Source: Acanthornis magna (lineage: Eukaryota; Chordata; Aves; Passeriformes; Acanthizidae). Taken from it: a stretch of 64,000 nt of DNA. Position numbers and translations under genes: made by a program. The stretch lies in contig JAWUZG010000016.1 in assembly GCA_036785705.1 (NCBI GenBank), forward strand, positions 3,224,001 to 3,288,000. The letters run 5' to 3'. Below are positions 44,894 to 64,000 of this stretch, one piece after another (position 1 is the first letter of the stretch; every line of letters begins with the position of its first letter). Under the pieces are notes generated by a model. It did no database searches. It was not told the origin of the DNA and saw nothing but the letters and a program-made list of their open reading frames with translations.

Positions 44894-47800
44894 TTGAGCT
44901 GTGTCACTGACTTGTCTGTTCTCACTGAAACAAACATGCTCTGCTCATGCCCACGAGTTGCTGCTCTGGATCCTGAGCACCGGGTGCTGTCCTGTACCAT
45001 ATATCATTAGTAGAAGCCGCTTGCGTGGTCTCACTGCAAACCAGTGCCCCAGCGGAGCTGGAATGGTCTCTGAAGAAGTAATTTGCTCCAAGTTAGGTTT
45101 AATGCATGTTGATGGTTCAGCAATTGGGTGAATGGAGCTGCAGCCCTGGTCCATTGTGCTGCTGGGATGTGATCAAGTGCTTTTGCCTGGCACGTCGGTT
45201 GCACATCATAAAAGCTGCCAGGAAACAAATTGGTTGTGCTGTATTCTCTATTCCTTGATGTTTAAGTAGGAAAAAGAAACCATGTCCTTGGTACCCAGCT
45301 CTCTCCAGCAGCTTACCCTTGGTCTGTGTTGGGTCCCCTTTGTTGACTGCAGGCAGATAATATTTGGTATTTACCAAGAGCAAGTTGTGGCTTTATGAGG
45401 AGATCTTTATGTCAAGGCAGCCCTCTTGGGTGGGGGAGGGGCCAGTCTGTTTTATCCCAAGGCTCCCGAACTCCTGTGGTCCCTGGCCTTGGGCCCACTT
45501 CCTTCAAGCTGCTGGTTCTGCACGTCAGCTCACTAGACAGGTGAGCACATGGTTGCAAATGTGAGCTCTTTCTCAAAGATGAAACTTGAGAAAACTCAAA
45601 ATCAACTGCTTCAATACCGCTTATACAATAGCTGAATATTTAATGTAACAAGTGGGGCATTTATCCTCCACACCTCACATTCTGTGTTGTGACATGAAGT
45701 GTTCAAAATAATTTCACATCAGTTATCTCATAAAACTGGCAGAAGTGAATGATGACTGTATGTCAGTGAGGGAAGTATTATCCAAGCAAGGACATAATTT
45801 CCTTGGACAGTGAGGCAGGAGAGGTTCCCCTACTCAGGACAGTGTGAGAGGTGCTTGAACACTTGAGTGTCCCTGTGCCGCAGCAGGAGCTGTTTGTTCA
45901 CCCTGTTCTGCACAGCACAGCAGGGGTGAGATGTGCTTGTGTTCGTGACCACCTGTCATGGTTGCTGTAATAACAAACATGGCATCAGACCAGATGCAGG
46001 AAGGGAGTTAGAGTTTCTGATGTGTGCACCACTATTGAGTTCCAGTTTGGTGTGTGGGGGACAGAAGCAATGATAGGAGGAAAGCTTCCCACTAGATGAT
46101 GCTCAATGTTGGAAGTTATCAGGGGAGTAGCCTGCTTTAAGTAATTGCTTCAAGGCCTCAGTGTTGAATTCGGATTCAATAGTATTGTGTCAAAACTAAG
46201 GTAGATTTTAAGGTATATATGGCTTGTGATTAAGATCTAGTTTACAGGATTGTATATAATGTGTAAAAAATGGTGAAAATATATTCCAATTACTACACTG
46301 GGATTTGAAATTTACAGTGATGAAAAATGCTAAAGATTTTGCCCCTTGGTTGAAGTGATGGCACAAGTCTTGAACTCTAGAAAACTAGTTAATCTCTTAG
46401 AGAATAATTCAGGTGAAACTTGCAGGTTATCTGCAGTGTTTCTTGCCCTGAGAACGTGTTGGTGTTTTAGAGTTTTCCCTGCATTACACTGAGCAGTCAG
46501 ACCGTAAGAAAACCTGGACTGAAGGGAGATCAGAGCTTGCTGGGCTGGCACAAGTTCTGTGCAGGGCTGAGAGTGCCAAGGAGAGGCAGAGCACTGAGCA
46601 GTGGGAAAGGGTTGGAATGAACCCTCGAGCGAGCAGTGCCGCTCCTCTGTGACCCTCTGGCCACCTCCTCATCCCCACTGCAGCCACAGGGCTCAGTGAG
46701 GGCATCACCTGTGTGCTTGGGGACGTGGACACCCCAGATGTCCCTTGGGATTGTGTTGTGTGGCTGTGACTGCTGCCTGAAGGGAGCAGGGCTGCTGTGG
46801 GAGCCCCGGGCTGTGCTCGCCCTCACGGCTGCCATTTCATCTGCAGCCCTCAGCAGCCCGTGGAGCCCGGGGCCTTGCTGCTACAGCTGCGGCCTGTAAG
46901 GCATCAGTAGCTAATTTGGGGCACCTGCTGTGGGAGTAATGACTTCCAGCCTTGGATTTGGGTGAAGAATGGTGGTCATTCGTGCTCATTCAGCTCAGCT
47001 GGTGCTGCAGGCACTAACACGGCCTCCTTAGCTCCCACCTCGGTGGAGGGAGGTGCTGTGGGGTGTTGAGGGAGACTTTTGGCTGCTGTGTTTTGAAAAT
47101 GGTTGGAGATTCTGGAGAGAAAGAATAATCAGCAGATGGTCTTGGTCTGGGTAGAGAAGGTAAGGAGATGGAAAGGGAGGTGTCTGGGAAGAAAAGAGGT
47201 GTAAGCAGCAGGGCCTTGCTCTGCTGGAGGCAGGAGTGAGGTGAAGGCTTGTGGGGCTTTGAGCTGCTCCTGATACAGCTGCTGTCACTGTCACCTCCTC
47301 TGGGACTTGTTCCTGGTGCCCCCTCACAGCAACAGCCCACTGCTGGCTTTAGAGCGACATGTTTGTTTTGCTGAGGATTTTATACAGTAGTACCTTCTGC
47401 ACAGTGCAGAAAGATGCAAGAAAGCCAGCTAGGAAAGAGAGAATGGATTGAAAAGGAATTTGGTTTGGAAAAAAGTACAAATAGTTCCTCATTTCCTATA
47501 AAAAGACCAAGAAGAAAATGAATGGAGATGTGGCTTTTAAAGGGTCAAATCAGATCTACTTCTTTGTGAGAAATGGACCTGATTCACAGTTCTCCAGTAA
47601 CTGAAAAAATACTGGCATTTAAAAACAGTAAAATTGTTGTGCTGAATGGTAAGTGATTAAGAAGGATGCTCAGAAAGCTTTGTGTGTCCAGCTACAGCTG
47701 TGTGTCTGCTACATCATTGCTCCAGCAAATGCTTTTATATATATGTGTGTATGTATTTTATATATGTATGTTACTTGGGAAATGCCGTGACCAAAGGAGT

Positions 47801-48012
47801 GCAGGCCCCACACAATCAGCTTCTCTGCAGAGCTCCCTGGAGCTTTGCAGTGGCACAAAGGGCTTCACCCTGAGTTTTCTTGCTTCATTCCCTCTTTCTT
47901 GAAGGAGCGGTTCTCAGGTGAAGGAGGTTGAGCAGGGCTTGTGTGAGGGTGGAGGTGGGGACAGCAGGGCCCAGCCTATAAAGCTGGAGAGGGGCAAAGT
48001 GCTGGGGGCAGG
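44894..48012. other. Intergenic, downstream of HSP90AA1
   Basis: Mixed-composition unique sequence with no supported exon. It has a TA/TG microsatellite at about 47738-47770 and a TATAAA at 47977-47982 just before the first ATG of the candidate upstream exon at 48013. Confidence 0.5.
47738..47770. repeat. TA/TG microsatellite
   Basis: Alternating TA and TG units (tatatatatgtgtgtatg) read directly. Confidence 0.75.
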
Positions 48013-48135
48013 ATGGCCTCAGCTGGGAAGAAGCAGCGGCAGAGGAAGAGAAGGGAGGCTGGGCAGCCCATGGAGGGTATAGAAGGAAGGGAAGAAGGGG
48101 GGGAGGGAGCCCCTGTGACAGAGCCCTGGTGGGGG
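48013..48135 (+). CDS. Possible first exon of the unidentified gene (uncertain)
   Basis: An ATG 31 nt after a TATAAA (47977-47982) opens 41 Lys/Arg- then Glu/Gly-rich codons (MASAGKKQRQRKRR...) ending at a strong donor GGG-GTGAGT. However, it ends in phase 0, whereas the next candidate exon needs one leftover base, so the ATG frame does not join it. A second frame through the same exon is open and joins in phase but has no ATG. The exon may be non-coding, mis-bounded or unrelated. Confidence 0.25.
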
Positions 48136-48535
48136 GTGAGTGTGCAGAGACTGAATTTTAAGAGTGGGGAACTAGAATGGAGGCCTGGCTTATGGCACAG
48201 CTTTGCATTAAATACCTATTTAAGATTCAGAAAACTTGTAGTGCCTAAAAGAAAAGAAAAAAAGCTCATGTTACTAGTATAAGTTTTTTTAAAAAAAAAA
48301 ATTGTATTTTCCTCATGCTGCATGAAGGACCGGTGACTGAAGTCTTATTGTGGTAGAAGGCAGTGGCTGCTTCTTATTTTTTATTAAACAAAAGCTGCCT
48401 TTGGTTGAGAGCTTAACACAGACTATGTGAAGGACTGATCAACTTTTCTAGCATAAAGGGAGTAGCCATGTCTGAGCAATTTATCTCTGAGAAGGTTTTC
48501 TCTAATGTGCTCTCCTACCCTCTGCCTATTTTCAG

Positions 48536-48606
48536 TAGATGCTCAGGAAAAGGAGGATTCTGTTAAAAGCCCAGACTGCGTAGAAAGACTGGCACGAAAA
48601 TATATG
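48536..48606 (+). CDS. Unidentified gene, candidate exon A
   Basis: Acceptor CTATTTTCAG, two bases completing a split codon, then 23 codons (DAQEKED...LARKYM), donor ATG-GTAACT. No in-frame ATG precedes it within the exon, so translation must begin upstream. Confidence 0.5.
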
Positions 48607-51600
48607 GTAACTTTTCTAATTGCTGCTTCTCTACCTCCCTATTAAAATATAATTCAAAAAGTTTTTGTTGGTTTGCCCTTGGCCTGATGGTGCAGCTGGC
48701 TGGGCTAGAAAAGAGTGCATGAAGAACAGGTGTGGAAAATTTAATTTAAATGGGAAGGATGGAGGAAACTCTTTCACTTCTGTGCTACTCCCTGGGGAAT
48801 AGGGGAGCTGTTTGTTTGTAAGGTCTCTTTCTAAGCAAGTGCTTTAGAAAAAATAAGGTTGTTTTGAGTCACTTATCTGCAGTTACATTTCTGGGCTGTA
48901 GGGCCTCCAAATGCAAAGAAACAAACAGAACCACAGTGCAAACTGGAAATTGTTTTGTAAAGTTACTCACAAGCCTGGAGTAACCATTCTTAGCAAGTGC
49001 AAGGCACGTTCTGGATTGCTTCCCTTTGTGTTTTTGGGGTTGAGGAGTGATGAGAGAGACTTTTGTTTTTTCCCTTACATCTCACTTGCACAACCCAACC
49101 ATCACGACACCTGTGGGATATTTGGAAAGACAAGCTGGCTTCAGATGGGAAAGCTTTGGAAAAATTCAGCACCTAGTTTGTACTAGAACTTCAGCTTCAG
49201 CCTGAAGCTGCAGTAACTCCTGCTCTCAGTGGCCTTTCTTTCCCTTCCTCCTCTGCAGCAGAAGTGCACAGTGGAGTCAAGCACAGAGTCTGAGTCTGAA
49301 TCCAGGGTGGTGGAGGTAAGGACTGACTCTGAAATGTTCTGAGGGTGATGTGATTCCCTGCTGTGTACCAACTCTTCCTTCAGCCTCCATAGGGAGCATC
49401 TAAGGCATATTGTGGGGTTGTTGATTTTGTAACTGGGAAAAAACTCAACCCCAAACCCAACGCTGCCGTCTCCATCAGGCTGTTTCCTACAACTGTTCCT
49501 AACTTTAGAAAAGCTGATTCTAGGGGGATCAGGCAAGAAAGAGACAGTGGTTTTAGCAGACAAATGCTAAGGAAGTGCTGACCTGGCTTTTTCCTGGTAG
49601 TTAACTTTCAGCAGTTCTGGTCCCGTGGGATTTTTACAGCTCAGGGTGGAGAACCTCTACCTTTTGACTGTCCATTTAGGAGGAGACTAAGAGCAGCTCT
49701 GTTGCTGTAGCAGTTAGTTATGGACATTGGTAACTTCTTGAACATTGTTCTATCAAACCAGTGTGTTTAGTGTTGATGAAAAAGGACCTGATGCTGAAGT
49801 GGAGAACAAAATACTTATTTTGTGGGTCAAAGTCTTTGGAATTGATGCTTGTCAATGGTCTGTGTGAATCACTGTGCTCTGTGACTCGGAAAAGCTGCCT
49901 GCCAGGAATCTGCCACCCCTTCACCTTCCAGAAAGGTCAGGGCAAGGCTGGAGCTGTCTGTGTTCTCCTGGGAGAAACCAGGCTGGAAGTGCAGCTGCCT
50001 GATGGCTGGGCAGGGTCCGAGGGGCGCTTGCACAGGTCCCAGCCTGAATAAAGAGCTGTCTGTCCTCCCTGAGGGCACTGAGGCAGGTGCCAGGCCAGGA
50101 CTGGGGGATTTCTGAGCTCTTTGGAGAATCGGAATGGCTTTGTGGGGATGTCTCCGTTCTTGAACCAACACAAGAATGCAAGGTCACAAATGGACTTGGG
50201 CTTCAGCTCTTCTGCTAAAGCCTTTGGTTTCCTGTTGAGCCCAGACTCCTGAGCCCTGCTTTGTCTCAGCTGTGCTCAGCTCTCCCCCTTCCCACTGGAA
50301 GCAGCACAGCACTGACTGGCAGTGTTCTCTGAGCACCTGCAGCGAATCCTTCTCAAGAAGCACTTTCCCTCTTTCCTTGCTGATTTTTCCCTTTGTGAGA
50401 CTTTCGTACCTGGGGTTTGCTTTCTAAAGGGAGTCTCCCTACATGGCTCTTTCTTTTTTAGAAATTTTTTTTAGTTAATAGGCCCAGACTCTAAGCACTA
50501 TTTCAGGATTTCCAGTCATCCCTATATGAAAGAACAAAAAGGGACCTGAGTGGGAGGGAAGTTCTCTAAACTCTAAATTGTATCCTGACTATTATTTAAG
50601 TGCTGATTTGGTTTATTTTTCTAGTGGTATGTAATTATTCATTGCTGGTTTTAGAGCAATGCTTAAAGTGCACTAAGACTTGAGACCATTGCTCTATTTT
50701 AGGCTAACTTTACCAGACCTTTAAAAGTTAGACTGAGACAGTCTGGCTTCCTCTTCTCTGGGACTTCCACCTACTCTGGTTTTCTTTTGATAATTTATAG
50801 GAAAGTTCCTTATAAACCTATGTTAACTTCTCTCAAATAGGTTGTGCCTTGCCCACTTGCTGGAGGCCTCAAGAAAGCAAAGGACTCCAGGGGACTGCAA
50901 GTAGGTTTTGGGTATTACACAGTTCTTGGTGTAGAATCCAAAAACTGAAATAGAGGTAGGAATATGCAGATAAACAGAAAAACTTCCGCAGCAAGTCTGT
51001 GATTTATGCTGAAAGGGATTTTAAAGTCCATTGTATGCTGCATCTTGTGTTTTTTCTTTTTCTTTTTCTTTTTTTTTTTTTTTCATTTTTTTAAGGACAA
51101 ATAAGCATCCACCACATTTAGAGATGTTTATTTTAGTTTTTAGATCCTTATGATGGTGATTCAGAAGATGCATCTGTTCACACTGACTGTGATATAGAAG
51201 ATGCACCACGGACAAACAGTGCCCCGAAAGCAATGCCTTTGGAGGATGCTGATACTTCGGAGGATGAGGAATCCTTCCCTAATCGTCTAAATGTCAGTGA
51301 AATTCAGGCAGTAAATGGCTGTAAAGCAGCCCTGGAGCTTCCCAGCCATGAGAAGGGTATCCGATTGCAATCACCTGAGCTGCCTCCAGCCACAGAAGCA
51401 TTTACCCCCGCGGAGCTGACACCTGGCCACGCCTCACCGATGGTTATTAACCCTTCAGCCTCCGCGGATCTCCCTGCAAGCCCAGCTGACACTGCTCCAC
51501 AGCTCCTCCTCGCAGCTCCCTGTGATGGCACAATGGCCAAGAAGCCTGTAATTAAAAGAAAACAAGCGATTCCTGTTCCAGAGGGTGCTAGTGAAAAATT

Positions 51601-51622
51601 CAAGAAATTCCGTACAACCTAA
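48536..51622 (+). CDS. Unidentified multi-exon gene, acidic/serine-rich protein (C-terminal ~223 residues)
   Basis: I do not recognise this protein. Four small plus-strand exons, 48536-48606, 49259-49315, 50841-50900 and 51137-51622, have canonical AG/GT borders, and the three introns between them are all phase 0. The product reads DAQEKEDSVKSPDCVERLAR, then a Ser/Glu repeat (STESESESRVVE), a short linker, then DPYDGDSEDASVHTDCDIED, a Pro/Ala/Ser-rich middle, and a basic tail with KKPVIKRKQAIP (nuclear-localisation-like), ending KFKKFRTT and TAA. Low complexity with acidic and then basic ends suggests a disordered nuclear protein; this is inference. An AATAAA lies 12 nt past the stop. The 5' exon is unresolved. 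Human has no gene I can name here between DYNC1H1 and HSP90AA1. Confidence 0.55.
49259..49315 (+). CDS. Unidentified gene, candidate exon B
   Basis: 19 codons, QKCTVESSTESESESRVVE, after an excellent pyrimidine-rich acceptor (CCTCCTCTGCAG) and before GTAAGG. Phase 0 at both ends. Confidence 0.55.
50841..50900 (+). CDS. Unidentified gene, candidate exon C
   Basis: 20 codons, VVPCPLAGGLKKAKDSRGLQ, acceptor CTCAAATAG, donor GTAGGT. Phase 0 at both ends. The weakest exon of the set because the acceptor tract is short. Confidence 0.45.
51052..51096. repeat. T-rich simple repeat (CTTTTT)n / poly(T)
   Basis: A tract of CTTTTT units and a long T run about 40 bp upstream of candidate exon D. It could be a simple repeat or an old minus-strand poly(A) tail. 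Confidence 0.8.
51137..51622 (+). CDS. Unidentified gene, candidate terminal exon D (161 codons)
   Basis: The acceptor ATTTTAG before TTTTTAGATCC keeps phase 0 with exon C; the alternative AG seven bases downstream would break the frame. 161 codons run to TAA at 51620-51622, the longest open frame in this intergenic interval. Confidence 0.55.
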   Translation, partial: FLDPYDGDSEDASVHTDCDIEDAPRTNSAPKAMPLEDADTSEDEESFPNRLNVSEIQAVNGCKAALELPSHEKGIRLQSPELPPATEAFTPAELTPGHASPMVINPSASADLPASPADTAPQLLLAAPCDGTMAKKPVIKRKQAIPVPEGASEKFKKFRTT

Positions 51623-51633
51623 TCTAAGGGATG

Positions 51634-51639
51634 AATAAA
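51634..51639 (+). terminator. Possible poly(A) signal of the unidentified gene
   Basis: AATAAA 12 nt after the stop codon. If used, the 3' UTR would be only about 30-40 nt, very short for a vertebrate gene; a later signal may be used instead. Confidence 0.4.
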
Positions 51640-51659
51640 TTATTGGACAAACTGTTCTG

Positions 51660-54639
51660 AAGAATCATTCTGGTAGAGATTTCTCTTACAGAGTGTACCA
51701 GAACTAAACAAGCTGCCTCAAGCCTGTTACAAATGCACTGCACTGTAAGCTCTGAGATCCACCTGAAAAATGGAATCAAACAAGTTGTGTGGCAATTCCA
51801 GCGAAAACTAGCAAAGGCATATCTACAACATGACAGTCAAGCTTGGGGCCTGGGTCCTCTGGAAGCACCAGCTCTAACTCCTGTGTGCGGCACCTGGAGG
51901 CACCTGCTCAGTTTCACTGTAATTTCACCAAGGCTGACAAGGCTTTGTTGAAGGAAGAAAGAACAACCCTTTGGCTGCAATTAGCTTTCAATAGCCATGG
52001 CTTGTCAGGCACCTGCTTCATGTCAGCATTTGGCTCTTGCTGTGTCTGACCTCCCTCAGAGTGGAGAACGATCTTAAAAGTTTATTTACCAAGAGCTGAC
52101 CTGCATCACACTCAACTGACTGCAGCTACTGGCAAACTACAATTTACTCTCTCCTTCAAAGGTGGGGAAATTGTCTAGTTGCTGTTACCATAGCTTCTCC
52201 TGCCTGGTTTGACCAATGTTTTGGGCAGTTTCTGTGTAGCTGCCAGATCAGTGTTTACAATGTGAGGTGGAACACTTCAGCTCAGAGCTTCTCCGTGAGA
52301 GCCATAACTTGGGAGCTGCCCACAGATGGGAGGCCAGTTAGGGAGCAAAAACTGCATCTCTGATCTCCCTCTCCTGGTATGGTGATTTCTTTTGTCACCT
52401 TTGGAATCTGGGTAGTCCATTTGTATGGGAGGGGAACGACTATTATAATGATGGCTTGAAAGATATTAGTACCAATAAGTTGTGAAAGTATTTGTTTTGT
52501 AGAACTGGCTGAGATTTTTAATTTTCAGTTTCTTTGGTAACATGGAAAGCCACTCAAAATAATAGTGAACTGCTAGCTTTGCACCCTTTCACCTGTATAT
52601 TTATTTTATTAAAGCAACTTTTCTTTCATCCTTATTCCCCTGGCTGGAAATTGTTTTTAATCGGCTTGGAACATATGTGGTTAAACAGTAAGTTTCAGAG
52701 GCCTTTGCCTCAAGACAGAAGCTACTGTGGTTGCCCCTTGACTTGTTCCAGAGGCAAAGATTGCTGCAGTGAAAACTCTGATGTTAATTGGAAAAGAAAC
52801 CCAAACAAACAAACCAACAATCAACCACTTGCAGCTGCAGATTTGTGTGTACTAGGCTACAGCTCTCTCTGGAATACAAACTTGTGAAAAGCTTAAAAAA
52901 TACGTTGTGGTGCAGCCAAACCCTTCAGCCTTGGGGCAAGGCTGTTGTACTATTTTAAGTCCCAGCTATTAGACACCCCAGCTCTCAGCCCCTTCAGCTG
53001 AGGCTAAATAAAACTGAACTCCTGACTTTCAAACTGCAGCCACAAACCCTAAACTCACCTAAAGAGGATTTCACTCAATCCAGTTGTTTCCCACAGCATG
53101 TTGAAATACATAATCCACTAGGAAAAAACATGACAGGAGCAGGAGGGAAGTAAGTGGAAAGGTAAGCCACAAGGGACAGTATATACTCATTGAATATGTT
53201 TATTCGTTCTGAGAATCCAGCCATGGATTAACGTGTGAACTGAAAATTGCATTTTTTGTTAATTCAGGCATAATGCAGCAGTTAACAGAAAAGAGTTGAA
53301 GAGTTGGGGAAGCTCAAGCTCTAGGTCCTCATCAGCATTTGCAAATAGGTGGGACTGGTTTAGGCAGAGTTTTAATAGCAGCTGTAAGTGGCACCACAGC
53401 CCAGGTCTATGAGCTTTGCACAAACAGCAGTTGCTGGAAGGAAGGTGCACATTCAGCTGAGCATCCAAGAGGCAGATCTTGATTTAAGCGAATACTTCAT
53501 ATTGCAGCTGGTACCCGGAGCATGCTGCTAGCAGGAGGTCTGGTTTTTTCTGTACAATGTAACTGAAACAGCTCCAGACACTAATATTCCAGTGCTGGAA
53601 AGCACAGCATCTCACAGAGGCTGAAATAAAGGGCTTTATAGTTAAAACTCGTCTTGGATGATGATGCATGTAGGTATCATCTCTGCTCTTCACAACAGGG
53701 TAAGAACTATAGGCACAAAGATGACATGATTCACTGATCTGGGATTCACACTTTGTAAGGTAACAAAACCAGCCAGGACAGTTCAATCTCAGTGACTATG
53801 CAAAACAGTAGGGAGAGGGCAGACAGGATTCTGGTTTAGTAAGCCGCAGGCATTGATCAAAACAAGTATGTGAGGCAGGCTGAGACAGCAATTTTCCCTC
53901 CCAGCACAGGCTTGTAACTATAGAACCCCTTATCAAAGAAAAAATACTAGAGTTGATGAAAGCCACTGCTTTCATAGCAGCAATCACTGAAGGAAGGGGC
54001 TCCCAAGGTTTCTGAGATTGGAGAGCTGTCCACCTCCATTCTTCATACACATCTTTGAACATTTGATTTTAGCCACTGCCAGAGAGGAGAGTTGTTCTGA
54101 GAGGATGGTCAGAAAGGCAGAAATGCTTAGCTAATGAATTCAGGATCAGAAAAAGCAAGCAAATGCCCAAACCATTACAGCAACCCAAGCAATTAGCAGG
54201 AACTCTCAGCTCCCCTAATTTAGTTACAGTTGGTCACATGTGAGAGTCTGAAATAATATTGTTACTCCTTGTGTAAGCATTTAATAGCCTCCTAGGTTAA
54301 TGAGACATGAATCTGGAAGCCTATTCCACCACAGAAACAGTTTTAGAAAGAGGAAGCTCTACTGTCAATAGGAGAAGGAAGTTTAGTTCAGGATGCTCCA
54401 GCTTACTTGCAGGTTACTTCAAGTAAGAACCAGTCCATTGCAAGTAATTAATGCAAGGGCCTGAATTATCACAGCAGATGTCAGGCTTTGTGTCTTACCG
54501 CACTACAGACTTACTTTCCATGGTTCCTGTTACTGGAGGTTAGCTTGAAGAGCAACTTATCGTCATTCTCTAAAAAGATCACGGGTATAGGTTTTCCAGA
54601 CCAAAAACTTAACTAGGAATTATAGTAACAGAAATAGAC

Positions 54640-54640
<1 letters not shown>
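51660..54640. other. Intergenic, before the DYNC1H1 3' end
   Basis: No supported exons on either strand. Unique sequence with a small AAAC-rich run (about 52797-52825). Confidence 0.5.

Positions 54641-64000
<9,360 letters not shown>

Overview
The window is avian nuclear DNA, most likely from a songbird or close relative. It holds the conserved block WDR20 - HSP90AA1 - DYNC1H1, with orientations matching human chr14q32 read in reverse. The repeat content is also avian: CR1 LINE fragments and solo or fragmentary endogenous-retrovirus LTRs, with very few other transposons. All protein-coding calls come from splice-compatible exons with matching phases, not from long ORFs.

Layout. 1-17035 is the 5' part of a very long WDR20 first intron (minus strand), broken by one clean solo LTR (5904-6865) and an old CR1 relic. 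WDR20 coding exon 1 lies at 17036-17284 inside a CpG island, with a truncated CR1 just upstream of the promoter. 18.1-37.2 kb is intergenic. It contains a decayed partial copy of HSP90AA1 that still has introns (26.77-27.98 kb), a T/G-rich low-complexity tract, an LTR fragment and a GC-rich minisatellite. HSP90AA1 (plus strand) runs from its CpG-island promoter (heat-shock elements, TATA box) at 37.2-37.6 kb to a poly(A) signal at 44870. Ten coding exons give a complete 728-residue HSP90-alpha ending in MEEVD. 44.9-54.6 kb lies between the two convergent genes. It contains four phase-compatible small exons (48536-51622) of a gene I cannot identify. 54.65-64.0 kb is the 3' end of DYNC1H1 (minus strand): sixteen exons encoding about 744 C-terminal residues of cytoplasmic dynein-1 heavy chain; the gene runs off the right edge.

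The three recognised genes are separate housekeeping or stress genes: a deubiquitinase co-activator, a chaperone and a motor. HSP90AA1 alone shows an inducible promoter in the sequence. The most unusual items are the tandem intron-bearing HSP90 relic, whose exon-4 copy has no indel and no stop; the unidentified acidic/serine-rich gene between HSP90AA1 and DYNC1H1; and a GC-AG intron in DYNC1H1.
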